Part shown: positions 55,101 through 64,000 of the stretch, piece after piece
How the letters are laid out: every line of letters starts with the position of its first letter
Position numbering within the stretch: position 1 is the stretch's first letter
From: Pisaster brevispinus
Taxonomy: Eukaryota > Echinodermata > Asteroidea > Forcipulatida > Asteriidae
Direction: 5' to 3'
Assembly: GCA_023634235.1 (NCBI GenBank)
Contig: JAMKCF010000020.1
Coordinates: 5,332,001-5,396,000 of the forward strand
DNA length: 64,000 nt
Notes under the pieces: generated by a model
The model's input: only the letters and a program-made list of their open reading frames with translations
Told to the model about the DNA's origin: nothing
The model's database searches: none
Translations under genes and position numbers: made by a program

Positions 55101-57985
55101 AAGCCCTTACCCCAATGAACAGCCCAAAGGATGCCTGTCTCACTGTCCTGACTACATTATGATTCTTCAGTCCCGCCTTTTCCACCAGCTGTTGTGAGAT
55201 GATGTCTCCAGCACCCATCAGAACACCTGCAAATTAGAGATTACAAAGGGCTAAGTGGAAGAGGATTTAAGTGATTACTAATTAGGCATCATCATCATTC
55301 ACATACATTCTCATAGGTATTAACAGGATTGGTAGAGTGGACAAAATAGTTGCAGACAATGTTCCTGTTTTGTGTGATTGAAATAACAAACCTGTGAAAA
55401 TCTGGGCTGAACCCTTTCAGCCCCAATGGCCACTTTAGTCGCCCAAGATAACACACAAAAAGCACTCAAGCCTGGGCACAAAGGACATTTGTTAAAAAGC
55501 TGTAGTTTTGTCCATGTTCACCCTCCATACCCAAGCTTGCCATCATTGGAAAGAGAAAGATCGGATCTTTCCAATGACGATAATATAAAATAGGGTTGTT
55601 ACTATGCAATTATTTCAAATTAGAGTGGAAAGATCCGAAATGCCAAACACCTACAGAGCGCCATAAGGTTGGTGCAAAAAAGTGTTTGGGTTTACAGAAC
55701 ACTCTGAGGAAACAAAGACCATAAGAACTTGGACATTTATTGGCTGATTTCAATGATTTTTGAATTATATGAAAGGAAATCTAATAAGTAAGACAATTTG
55801 TATATTATGCTCTAAAATAAAATCTTCAAGGTAACAATAGAGTATGTAAAATCGAACTTTGACTACAAGCTTCCTGTTATGTGAGAATGTGTGCTTTATG
55901 CCTGAGTGGTCAAACAATGTGGGCTCCAGTGGTTGTTTATGGACATCAAAAGAACTTGTGGGCTGAAAGGATTAATCCATTGTGTGAGTCACTGGAGAAA
56001 ATAGTGAAAAACCATGCACAATTTTCAGCATGTTTTAACACATTGTCCTTAATTTGGGTTGGAAATCAGACGTTTCATTTTTTAAAATAGGTTTTCTTGA
56101 ATTTTTCAGCATGTTTAACACATTGTTCTTAATTTTGGTTGTAACAACGGAAATCAGCTGACATTTCCTTGTTTAAAATAGGTTTTCTTGAATTTGATTT
56201 CATTTCAAAGGGAAAGTATTCCACAGAAAAAAATGGTTCCAGAATGAACTTCATAATCAGTAGGCCTAAGCAAGCTTTCAGACAAAAAATAAACAATGTT
56301 TTTCATTCTTACCAATCCTGTATACCTTTAAGATGAGTTGTCATAGTGATTTGTATTGTGACATCACACTTTGCTTAGCACTTTGATCAAGCTTAGCCTT
56401 TTGTGAAACCAAGCCCAGCTTTTTAAAGAGTCAACACCAAAGAGAACATTGCATCAGGCCTAACAACAAGTGTACTGTAAAGAATGAATTAATCTCTAAT
56501 CTCACCTAAATTGAGAAGCCTATTAAAGCCTAAATTCCAGCATGAATACCTTCAGCAAGATCAAGAAAATGAATGTGAGAAATGATGCAGACTTAGTCCA
56601 AGAAACTAACACACTATGTAACTTTTTTAACATTATTTATATTTCCTGGAGAATGACCAAGTATGCAAAAAATACAATGCTTTGCTAGCCAAGGGTCCTA
56701 ATTTAGTATCTGGAACAGACAACATTTCTAAGACAGTACAGACTATGTAGCGTCGACACCCTAAGCCTAATCAGGCACTTCTCAGGAATAGTGAAATTGT
56801 ATTAAAGGGGAAAACAACCGAAACTTCTGCCTTGGTATCAAGTGAATTAAATGTCTTAAAGAGGGGCTGCAGGTTCCAATTCATTTTTAGGATGCACTCA
56901 TTTTCCAATAAGATAGAGTCCTCATGAAACTCTAAACTCTTGTTAAAATGGTGTAAAATGCCATTTTATTTGATACTCTTTAGTTGCGAATTTTGAAATA
57001 TGGTATGGGTTTGTACATTCCAAAGAGGACTATTTTTGGTGCCAGTCGAAAGGTCAAGTTCCATGACGTTTTGATTGAAAATCGTTGACTTTTAGGAAAC
57101 AACTAAAACTAAAATTCTCTTTACAAAAATGTACAATTTGAAATGTGACGATTTTTGTTTTTTGACAGAGTGGCATTTTACACCGTTTTAACGCGAGGTG
57201 AGAGACTTGTAGTTTTGTTTTTATCTTGGAGGACTCGAGGCCTGTCTATTGGAAAATGATTGAACCACAAAACTGAATCTAAGGCCGTGTCCGAAACGGC
57301 GACTTCGGCTACAGCTAGAGCTAGATCAGCGCGTCTGCCAGTGTTGAAGAATAGGCAGACGCGCGCGATCTAGCCCTAGCTGTAGCCGAAGTCGCCGTTT
57401 CGGACACGGCCTTACCTTGGGGCTCTTCTTTAGGGATTCTACTTGTTGACAATGAGAAATAGTTACAATAGGCCATAAGTAGTAACACCTGTGTTACTTG
57501 AAAGCACTTAATCATCTGTTTGATAAGTCTTGGTCCCATACTGCCTTATACTCGTATTGTGATAAACCGACAGAGGGCGCACTTTTCCTTCTTGAATTCA
57601 TTGCGACTGAAGACTGTCTCTGGTTAGAAATCAAACCAAGAATACTGACGCCCTCTGTTGTTGGAATCGATCCATTTCAGTGCGAAGGTCTTGGAACCAA
57701 GACTACTGTCAGATGAGCAACTAAACCCACTTTGTGTTTTGGGAGGAAAGGACTTGGTTCTGGACCTTGTTGGGCTGTTATGGTTTTACTTTTAACATAG
57801 GTATGAAAGACCTGATGTTAAAAGAGAGCTACAACAGCCCAACAAGGTGGGCTGGGTTTTGGCATGCAGCGACACATTTAATGTTTCAACTTTGTTAGTT
57901 GTTGTCACTCACAAGTATTCGTCATTTGAGCTTTCAGTGGATGTGCCTGAAGAAACCTCGTGTACACCTGCCACAATCTCAGCAT
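49168..57985 (-). CDS. MPV17: MPV17 family mitochondrial inner-membrane protein, seven coding exons
   Basis: MPV17/PMP22-family proteins are small four-helix membrane proteins; MPV17 itself sits in the mitochondrial inner membrane, and its loss causes mtDNA depletion. Exons in transcript order: 57985-57913, 55226-55111, 53846-53754, 52954-52859, 51337-51305, 49685-49633, 49318-49168. All have GT-AG borders and compatible phases, giving 204 aa. Signatures are [20 protein letters not shown] at the N-terminus, the [12 protein letters not shown] motif encoded by exon 2, [17 protein letters not shown] at about 139-155, and FWNTFLSWK at about 165-173. The order and spacing match vertebrate MPV17 better than PXMP2 or MPV17L. 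Human MPV17 ends soon after the SWK motif; here about 30 residues rich in Asp, Ser and Thr follow, so the tail is a lineage extension. A short 5' UTR piece (57986-58007) may follow a T-rich intron acceptor. The 3' UTR runs straight into a MITE at 49150. Confidence 0.93.
49808..50409. mobile_element. piggyBac-type MITE, 602 bp, TTAA target site
   Basis: Flanked by TTAA on both sides (49804-49807, 50410-50413). The ends CCCTTTCGTTACC and, inverted, CCCTTTCCTTACC are terminal repeats. The TTAA duplication and CCC terminus are piggyBac features. A frame inside it at 50040-50513 has no transposase motif. It lies in MPV17 intron 5. Confidence 0.82.
50683..50816. repeat. Direct tandem duplication, about 67-bp period
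   Basis: CATGAGTAGAGTGTTAAAAC begins two nearly identical units differing by one A in an A run. It lies in MPV17 intron 5. Confidence 0.9.
51510..51985 (-). mobile_element. tRNA-derived SINE split by a MITE
   Basis: On the minus strand it has the B-box GGTTCAAGTCC and an A-box region ending at GATCAGTTGGTAGAGC. The A box is interrupted at 51618, and the rest of the SINE resumes at 51860. The outer parts match the neighbouring SINE at 52035-52250. Confidence 0.7.
51619..51859. mobile_element. MITE family D, complete, nested in the SINE
   Basis: A near-perfect 241-bp inverted repeat from GGGCCCAATTTCATAGAGCT to its complement, with mirrored TGCTTAGCA, TTTTTATCAAGGAAG and GGTTGGTAAT blocks. 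It is the best-preserved copy of the family in the window. Confidence 0.88.
52035..52250 (-). mobile_element. tRNA-derived SINE
   Basis: The minus strand has TAGCTCAGTTGGTAGAGCGC (A box), an anticodon-stem remnant with CCGG/CCGG, and GGTTCAAGTCC (B box). The non-tRNA part contains GGGTGTGATCCCTGGCTACA. The anticodon loop is disrupted and the tRNA part is fused to repeat sequence on both sides, so it is not a functional tRNA gene. Confidence 0.75.
52262..52317. repeat. 56-bp palindrome with 27-bp perfect arms
   Basis: The arm GATCACCTAAAGGGGATGCG plus seven bases pairs exactly with its complement across a 2-bp centre. It sits between the SINE and the inverted MPV17 duplication, where it may mark a rearrangement junction. 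Confidence 0.88.
52330..52567 (+). pseudogene. Inverted partial duplication of MPV17 intron 1/exon 2
   Basis: On the plus strand, opposite to MPV17, it reads GTCTGCAACT, CTCTACCAATCCTGTTAATA, GAGAATGTATGTGAATGATG, AATCTCTAATTTGCAG, then TGTTCTGATGGGCGTTGGAG. This follows 55376 down to 55176 (complement), with an extra stretch near 52420-52480. The exon part is frameshifted at the codons for the two Gln, and the copy breaks off at GGTGGAAAAGG. It carries no complete exon. Confidence 0.88.
52575..52770. repeat. Minisatellite of GGACTCGGACTTGG units
   Basis: Units of 6-12 bp (GACTCG, GACTTG, GGTGGGGAG) in higher-order blocks begin right after the inverted MPV17 copy ends. Long frames on both strands (SESKSES, LGLGG) are repeat products. 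Confidence 0.85.
53023..53440 (+). mobile_element. tRNA-Leu/Ser-like SINE, near full length
   Basis: The tRNA-like head has TGGCCAAGCGGATAAGAGCA (A-box region), a long variable arm and GGGTTCGAGACCC (B box). A conserved-looking body follows with CTTCGTCCTCCGGATGGGG and GCCGTTGGTCCCGTGTGTTG, and a tail CGCTATATAAAAACCAAGTA then TTATTGTTATTA. The head most resembles a class II tRNA. It lies in MPV17 intron 3. Confidence 0.82.
53641..53700. repeat. Short dispersed repeat, copy 1
   Basis: CAGGCCCGAGGCCAGTGATT and GGCCAGTAAACT recur at 61731-61780. One copy is in MPV17 intron 3, the other in FBXW2 intron 1. Confidence 0.65.
54630..54705. repeat. Inverted repeat around GATCTCTAT
   Basis: Left arm GTGTAAATACCACTGATCTC and right arm ATAGAGATCAGTGGTAAATA pair with one gap; a third GAGATCAGTATA lies in the loop. 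Confidence 0.8.
54960..55080. repeat. Dispersed repeat family M, copy 1
   Basis: Nearly identical to 62040-62160: CCCCTTCAAAAGTTTCCCAT, GACTTTCAGATTT, AATGGAAGTGCCCTTTCCAA and GGCCTTGACCTCT. The high identity suggests recent spread or exchange. Confidence 0.75.
55322..56335 (+). mobile_element. MITE family A hosting a piggyBac-type MITE
   Basis: Starts AACAGGATTGGTAGAGTGG and ends CTTACCAATCCTGTATACC. The family's TTAA-containing block GGGCTTAATCC is split by the 560-bp element at 55412-55971. Part of the inner sequence (TTTTCAGCATGTTTAACACA) is itself duplicated at about 56025-56180. Confidence 0.82.
55412..55971. mobile_element. piggyBac-type MITE nested in MITE A
   Basis: The ends CCCTTTCAGCCCC and (inverted) GGGCTGAAAGGA lie in a target that reads TGAA on the left and TTAA on the right. 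The undisturbed family A sequence has TTAA at this point, so the left site has one substitution. Confidence 0.82.
56336..57280. other. MPV17 intron 1, unassigned
   Basis: AT-rich. CTTTGCTTAGCACTTTGATC near 56370 resembles MITE D. No exon is seen. Confidence 0.4.
57281..57413. mobile_element. Hairpin MITE, 133 bp
   Basis: Arms of about 47 bp start AAGGCCGTGTCCGAAACGGC and are almost perfectly complementary. The 30-bp loop contains GCGCGTCTGCC and GGCAGACGCGC, a smaller inverted pair, so nearly the whole element can fold. It lies in MPV17 intron 1. Confidence 0.88.
57765..57847. repeat. Hairpin element, 83 bp
   Basis: CCTTGTTGGGCTGTT at the left pairs with its complement (with one inserted base) at the right; inner TTTTAACAT also pairs with ATGTTAAAA. 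It is 66 bp from MPV17 exon 1. Confidence 0.8.
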
Positions 57986-58269
57986 CTTGATTCTCCTTCA
58001 AATTTACCTGTCACAAATTCACACAAAACAACCACTTCTTACAATTATAGTTCAGTAACGTGAATTAATGGCATGTCGATTACATGTTGCTCTTGATTGA
58101 GATCTAAAATTTCCTTTGTTCGGTTGAACGGTAAAATTGCTGTATCCAGCCTCCACTTTTTAAATTTTATTGTTTTTTGGGGTCTAATTCACTTCTTTGT
58201 ATGATAACATTGGACTTTATTTCCCATTTAAAAAAATTTCCCAACAGCTCCTTCCCCTCTCGGACAATA

Positions 58270-58900
58270 TGGCTGTTCTGTTCCAACTTGAGAATCGTCC
58301 AAACTTATTGTTCAGTCCTAACCCAGGTTGGACCCCTCCGTTGCATGTAACAATCAGTGCAGTGCACTAGAAACTGGCTTCCTACCAGGGCTAGGACCAG
58401 TCCCAGCTTTGAGTGCTACAGTGGGGTAACAAAACTGCAGCTGGGATACAGAGATCATTTCACCATGCAGGGGACCAGGACAAGCAGCTGTTTATAAATT
58501 GCATGGGATGGTCGCGTCGCATCATGGTGTAACACTGCTGTGCTAGCAAGTGGCCATTGTAAATTCAAATTGCGTGTATGTGATGGAGGAGTAACAATAA
58601 ACCCCACTGCATTGTCCGCCATGGCCAAGGTCAAACAACTCTCAACTGTCAACCAATGACAGGTCTTCCTTTGACCTCAGCGAGGGCGCTGTTTGAGCTT
58701 GTGACGTCATATGCAAAGGGGTCTGTTGATTCTCTTCTTTTTTTCCTCCCAAGTTTACATTCACTTGAGAGGATTGAAAGTTACTTTTTTTTAAAGGCCC
58801 ACTGTTGGTTCAGGAAATCCAAAAAGAGATAGCAGGGTCATCCCAACTGTAACTCGAGTCAAGGTGATACTGGCCCCAACTGTAGTTGAGATAATTCTGA
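58270..58900. mobile_element. Diverged copy of the CCCAACT/AGTTGGG foldback
   Basis: CCAACTTGAGAATCGTCC, GGACCAGTCCCAGCTTTGAG and CCCCAACTGTAGTTGAGATA echo the arms of the 43611-44306 element. Heavily mutated; the ends are not exact. Confidence 0.5.
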
Positions 58901-59156
58901 TCTGATTTTGCTCTACAAAGTAAAAGTGACTGTAAAGTAAAGTTGGAAGTTGCACTACCTCGACTACTACAGCTTTGTTTTAGATATCAGACAAGTTTGT
59001 TATTGATGTTATTATTATTAATATTTATTATTATTAGAAATCTAGTGTTAAAATACTAACTTGGTCTGGCCTGCACGTATTGAACTGTGTACTGTGGTTA
59101 GCAGTCTCAGTGTCTGACTGTGTAACTTCACTATTTTTAACTGAATGTAAACTGTC

Positions 59157-59200
59157 AATGGATGACTGTGTTCTGGTTACACACAACACAGTCATCCATT
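59157..59200. repeat. Short perfect hairpin
   Basis: Arms of 16 bp, AATGGATGACTGTGTT and its exact reverse complement, are separated by 12 bp. It lies in the upstream region of FBXW2 and MPV17. Confidence 0.75.
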
Positions 59201-60394
59201 CCAAGGATTGTTATTTAAATCTTTGTTAAATACTAACTTCACTATATATATATTTAACTGAACTGTGCGACTACAGTACATAATGTAGTGTTCTCGTCAT
59301 CTCATGATCTGTGTGTTCTGCCAGACATGGCTACAGCTTATACGGGCCTACGGCCAAAGCGGCCAAGGCGGCCAAGGTGACCTTTCAAATTCAAGTCTAA
59401 CAATAACATGTCTAACACTACAGTAACAATAACATTAAAAAGTTTCTAAACAAACAAAATAGAATAAGAATATTATTATTATTGATGTAGAAATAGCGAA
59501 GCTCTGACTCTGAGATTAGATACGGTAAGTTTTCCCTGTGTAGTTTTCATAAATAAAACAACTCACACTCACACAATCACCTACAGCCACCACACCTACC
59601 TTCGGTTTTATACACACACTTATTCTCTGTTATTTATTGTTATTGTTCGAGTTTATCAACTCGTTTGATACCAAAACAATCAATCAGCCACACGTGAGAG
59701 TATTATAGCGCCCTCAAGCGTCATGTACATCACCTGACCAACCCGAAAGTACCGCGTACAGAAAAGGACTCATCATCAAAGTGTTGATTGTTTTGATGTA
59801 AAATCCAGTATTAATTACCCCTCAAGGTATGGCTAGGCGAAATTGAAGCACAGAAAAGCTACAAGGTAAGGCGCGTTGTTTTTTACCTGGATGTTTATAA
59901 ATTTTTGATTGTTTGGTAGAGCAGAAATGTTAATATAAACAATCCAGCCTTTTCGCTTCGATGATCAGTGTGGGTAAGTTTAGTATGAAATGTCCGCGCA
60001 ATTCCAATATTGCGCACATATTTTATTGAAATACAAGAACTTGTTTCAAACTGCGCGGATACAATGTGCGAAATAGATGGCCATAAAATGCGCGACTATC
60101 CGTGTTTGCATTAGTGCACGAAAGTGCTGAAATGCGCAATTCCCAGACCTCGCCAGAGGGAGGGAGGGGGAAAAACAAAAAAGAATTGCACAAGGACAAG
60201 GAAGGGAAATAAAAAAACACACACCCCTGCTGGCACTCCACTTCTATTCTAAGATCTAGTTCTAATCTATCTTAGGTAGGAGTAACTAGTACTAGTACAG
60301 AATACCCCACATCTCAGAAAAGGATGATCTTCCATGTCGTCTGTCACTCTGTTCTCTGTGATTACTGGGGCGCTGTATTTTATTTTTTTACTTT

Positions 60395-60556
60395 AAAGTT
60401 TATTTTTTGATAGCTTTAGATTTCAGATGAAACTTTAAGCTAGCCTGCTACTAGAAAAACCCCTGTTACATTTTTTTACATTTAAAGTTTATTTTTTGAT
60501 AGCTCTTTAGATTCCAGATGAAACTTTAAGCAAGCCTGCTACTAGAAAAACCCCTA
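60395..60556. repeat. Direct tandem duplication, about 85-bp period
   Basis: AAAGTTTATTTTTTGATAGC through CCTGCTACTAGAAAAACCCC occurs twice with few differences. It lies in the likely 5' UTR intron of FBXW2. Confidence 0.88.
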
Positions 60557-61002
60557 CCTTATATAATATTATAGTTCAATGTTCAAGTAACTAAAATAAC
60601 TTAGGTTGTATGCATTTTTATAACATTTGGTCATTTGGGGTGCACGTTGTAAGATCTGAGTGGATGCCAGTTACCTAGGTGGACTCTGGACATTCAAACT
60701 CCCTGAAAAAGGAAAGAAAGTACAGATGTCATAAAGAAGGTATTTTACAATGTAATGTACACATCTGATCAAGTTAGGTTTGTTTTAAAGAGATACAGAT
60801 TAGAGTTAACATTGATTGTGAGTGACATTATTTGTTGTCCAAATTAACTTTTTACATAACTTTTGGCAGGTGTACTTTGATCATCAGAATGCCATGGTGG
60901 TTTGATGTTGAGTGGATGCTATCATCAGAATGGGTGTGACTTCAACTACCAAAGGAATTCCGTAAATGGCATTTGACGAACTATATTAAATAACAAAAAA
61001 AC

Positions 61003-64000
61003 ATGGAAACGGAGAAGTTTGATCTATGGCACAGCAACCTTGTCAGGGCTTTCACCGACGAGTTGAGTGATGAGCAACGATGCACGGTCCTGGACCACCT
61101 CATTGCAGCCAGCGGAGCGAGCCAGCTGCGGTTTCTCTCCACCAAGCTGGAAGGTCTTGTCAAGAGGGACTTCTTACATCTACTGCCGGCAGAGCTCGGG
61201 AATTACCTCCTGGCCTGGCTTGACGCCGAGACCCTGTGCCGATGCTGCCTCGTTAACAAGCATTGGAACAAAATGGTTAACGAGTGTGGCCAGGCTTGGC
61301 AGAATGCCTGCTGCCGGCTCGGTCTGAACGCCACGGAGCAGGAGCTACGACTGGATCAGAATGGGCGGGACTGGAAGGCAGCCTACAGGGACTTTGTGTT
61401 GAGGCTTAGGCAGTTACGAGAGGGATGTGCATTTGATAGTTTGACATTAAGGGGACATAGTGCTAGGGTGTATGCTCTTCATTATCGAAATGGACAATTG
61501 GCTTCAGGTAATTTTACAAGACTGTTTACATTGAGCAAAACTTTTGTGCTTGCTATCGTAGAAACAATATGTAAGCCAAAAGTACTTCATAATTGACCGT
61601 TCGGTGTTTAGTAAACAATGGAAGCCTAAAAAAATCTTGGCCTGTGTTGCAACAGTGGGCCTGGAACTACACAGATGCCAAGCCCTGTGTTGCCCCTGGT
61701 ATTGGCAGGGCTTGAATTTTACACTGGACCGCAGGCCCGAGGCCAGTGATTTTAGCATTGGGCCAGTAAACTTATGACCGTACAAGTCTGGCGGTCTTGT
61801 GTTTTTGAATAAAAACACCTTTGTATTTGTAATTTAAACTGATCAATATATATATCTTTCAATTCCCTTGAGTATTGAAGTATTACCCATAAGAAAAATG
61901 TTTGTTTCAAAAACAGCTCAAATGTGAAATTGTGTAGTAGTTTTATTCCAGTCTTGTAACAAATTTTCTGGTCCAGTAGAAGTTTGCAGCTACAAGCCCT
62001 GCAGTCTTGTGGATTTTTTCCCCAAATTCGGGCCCTGATTGGTCTTGATGCCCCTTCAAAAGTTTCCCATAGACTTTCAGATTTCCCAATGGAAGTGCCC
62101 TTTCCAAAATGAAAATGGCCTTGACCTCTCAAAGATGAAACTCCAGGCCTGCAAATTTGTTTGCACTCATTAAAAAAATGGTTTCGCTGTTTTGTTTTAA
62201 ATATTTTTTCTTCAAATTGGTGGAAAACGAGAAACAAAACAAAGGGTACCACATTAACAGTTTTTCCAATGCTTGTAATTTTGTTTAAGTACCTGAAACT
62301 ACCCAAAAAGTGTTTCAGCCTTTGAATGAACATGCAGGCTGATAATGAAAGTTATTCCAGTTGATTCATTTGTTGTTGTTTTTTATTTTTTGTTTTAAAA
62401 CACCCTCAAATTTCCATCAAAAGAGGAGGGGCAAAGTTATAGAAGTGTTCCGCTATCAGAGGAAAATTATCGTAGATCTTTAAAGAAGAAAGTTCCAGTC
62501 TTCACCTCCCGCAAAATTCTCACCAAAATTGAAAACATTTCTTCACAATAGGATCCGATGATCTGACTGCACGTTTATGGGACGTTTCCACCGGCCAATG
62601 CCTGAAAGTACTTCAGACACACACCTGCGCTGACATCAAGTTTGACGACAACAAACTCATCACGGCTTCATTTGATAATACAGTGGCCTGTTGGGATTGG
62701 GAGACAGGAACCAGACTTCAGAGGTTCTCGGGTCACACTGGGGCAGGTAAATGTGCATTCTTTAAAATATTATTAGAATTCTGTTCAACTAGTCTGGCTG
62801 GCAAGTTGATTGCTTGCCCACTGCTACAGGTATACCACGGATTGTTCAATTTGCTCCAAGTCACATAGTCCCATGCTAGTTATGTTGAGAGGAAATCCCA
62901 AAATAGGGACCAGTGAAAAAGTTGGAGGACCATTGAAATGAAAAGCTAACTGGTCCTGCTGGGTAGTCACTGAAAAGGTTAAGGGCAAACCCTGTAGAGG
63001 CATACAAATGTTTTTGGATTACCGACCTAAAGTGGCTTTTTATTGATTTTTATTGACCCGAATATACTTTTATTTGTGTTTTTTATTGTAGTGTTCAGCA
63101 TTGATTATAGTGACAAGCTAGACCTGTTAGTCAGTGGATCAGCAGACACTACAGTCAAGCTATGGTGCTTGAGTGATGGCGCTCTACTGAACACATTACA
63201 TGGACATTGTGACTGGGTCACCCAGGTAGGCCATAAGAAAGATTTAAGGATAGAAAGTAGCTAAGCACAGCAAAATTATGCTTACCAAAAGAAGGTTACC
63301 AGCAAAACTATCATGTCGCATGTACAATTTGTGACTGGTATCCTGCTCATTTCTGCTTAGCAGACAATTGTTAAGCAATACTTTCTGCTTAAGCAGCTCT
63401 ATGAAATTGGACCCTGGTCCTAATGTACAGGGGATAATATTATTGACAATTTTGTAGGGATTAGTTTTATTATGTACACACAATAACTGATAAATAACGA
63501 GCGGATTTTTCAACAAAATGTCACTATACCAATAAATATCCCTCTTGATGACTTTATTGGGAAAAGGACAGCAGCACTCCGACAAAGAGGAACATTGTTG
63601 ACCGGCAGCCATGCTTGCCAAGTGACAGATACAATGGCTGTTTGAGTATGCACAACTCATTCATATTTAATTCTCTGTGCAAATACATGGGCTTTAAAAA
63701 GTGTTACTATTTAAACAGCCGTTGGCGTAACAACAACGGAAAAGGCTAAGAGGTTTCAGATTTTACGCTGAAAACTTTTCGAAAACTGGTTTTAATCAAA
63801 ACAAATTTAAGGGCTATCATTGTTTATGGTAAGTTGTGGTTTATTTGCAACAAGAAAAGTGATATTAGAATTAGTACATGAGTTAGTCCCAGTATGTGAA
63901 ACTTCAGCCCCTGGCTGATGGACTAAGATGTGGATGTTTTGTATGATTTGACTGCAGGTGATTTTACATGAGGCATGTGTTGACTCGGACCCTTTCAGTG
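61003..64000 (+). CDS. FBXW2: F-box/WD-repeat protein 2 (FBXW2), 5' part; continues past the window
   Basis: FBXW2 is a substrate receptor of SCF (Skp1-Cul1-F-box) ubiquitin ligases. Coding exons: 61003-61507, 62552-62746, 63092-63225, and 63958 onward, cut by the window edge. Phases 1, 1 and 0 agree, giving 292 complete codons. The N-terminal region (METEKFDLW...) leads into the F-box at about residues 59-102 ([25 protein letters not shown]). WD repeats begin at [13 protein letters not shown] (about 149-161), followed by [35 protein letters not shown] and [13 protein letters not shown]. The order matches human FBXW2 motif for motif, including [13 protein letters not shown]. Later WD repeats lie beyond 64000. 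A 133-nt 5' UTR exon (60870-61002) is likely, because an acceptor TTTTGGCAG ends at 60869. The first exon may end at the donor at 59865, reading ACAAG followed by GTAAGG. Confidence 0.93.
61731..61780. repeat. Short dispersed repeat, copy 2
   Basis: Matches 53641-53700 in the same orientation. Confidence 0.65.
62040..62160. repeat. Dispersed repeat family M, copy 2
   Basis: Matches 54960-55080. A 193-codon open frame on the minus strand (61752-62333) runs through it but has no recognised domain. Confidence 0.75.
63262..63415. mobile_element. MITE family D in FBXW2 intron 3
   Basis: AGCTAAGCACAGCAAAATTA, GTGACTGGTATCCTGCTCAT and CTGCTTAAGCAGCTCTATGA mark the family; it starts 37 bp after the exon 3 donor. 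Confidence 0.8.

Larger units (their letters stand above)
58008..59870. promoter_or_regulatory. Region between divergent MPV17 and FBXW2, putative shared promoter
   Basis: MPV17 (minus) and FBXW2 (plus) are transcribed away from each other. A candidate FBXW2 leader exon ends at 59865 with a strong donor. CpG-containing DNA at about 59685-59880 is more compact than its surroundings. On the minus strand, GTGAGT-type donors near 59560 could end an MPV17 leader exon. No TATA box is clearly placed. The middle holds a diverged foldback repeat (58270-58900), a 16-bp-arm hairpin (59157-59200) and simple repeats. The bidirectional promoter is inferred from geometry only. Confidence 0.4.

Noticed and set aside
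61752..62333. 193-codon minus-strand frame in FBXW2 intron 1
   Set aside because: It crosses repeat family M and other repeat DNA, has no recognisable domain, and is antisense to a confirmed gene's intron.

Overview
This is eukaryotic nuclear DNA from an invertebrate deuterostome. An echinoderm, probably a sea star, is my best guess; it rests on how the three proteins read and on the style of the repeats, not on a database match. Only about 3 kb is protein-coding. The rest is introns, intergenic DNA and a dense, often nested population of short non-autonomous transposons (MITEs), tRNA-derived SINEs, foldback elements and minisatellites.

Three genes can be read exon by exon. (1) Translation elongation factor eEF1A is on the minus strand. 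It has a TATA-driven non-coding first exon at 43151-43173 and seven coding exons between 38154 and 30666, giving 461 aa. (2) An MPV17 family inner-mitochondrial-membrane protein is on the minus strand, with seven coding exons between 57985 and 49168, giving 204 aa with an acidic/Ser-rich C-terminal tail. (3) An FBXW2-type F-box/WD40 substrate receptor starts at 61003 on the plus strand and runs off the right edge; three whole exons and the start of a fourth are visible. MPV17 and FBXW2 are divergent, with start codons about 3 kb apart, so they may share a promoter region. The three genes belong to unrelated pathways (translation, mitochondrial membrane, ubiquitination).

Layout: 1-30 kb holds no gene I can support and is a mosaic of repeats. 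30.6-43.2 kb is eEF1A; its introns carry a 1.4-kb foldback element, a pogo/Tigger-like MITE and a piggyBac-type MITE fragment. 43.6-48.4 kb is repeats, including a foldback built from nested palindromes and a MITE filled with a 20-bp satellite. 49.1-58.0 kb is MPV17, with many insertions in its introns and a partial inverted duplication of its own exon 2. 58-61 kb is the shared upstream region and the FBXW2 5' end. 61-64 kb is FBXW2.

The most interesting material is in the mobile DNA. A 208-bp MITE is present twice in opposite orientations, each copy with a perfect 9-bp target-site duplication; one copy is interrupted by a 42-bp perfect palindrome with its own 6-bp direct repeat, and the lengths reconcile exactly (208 + 48 = 256). 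Two elements sharing the terminal sequence TACGGTGGC both carry internal tandem arrays of roughly 20-bp units that differ in sequence. An inverted segmental copy of MPV17 intron 1/exon 2 lies in MPV17 intron 4.
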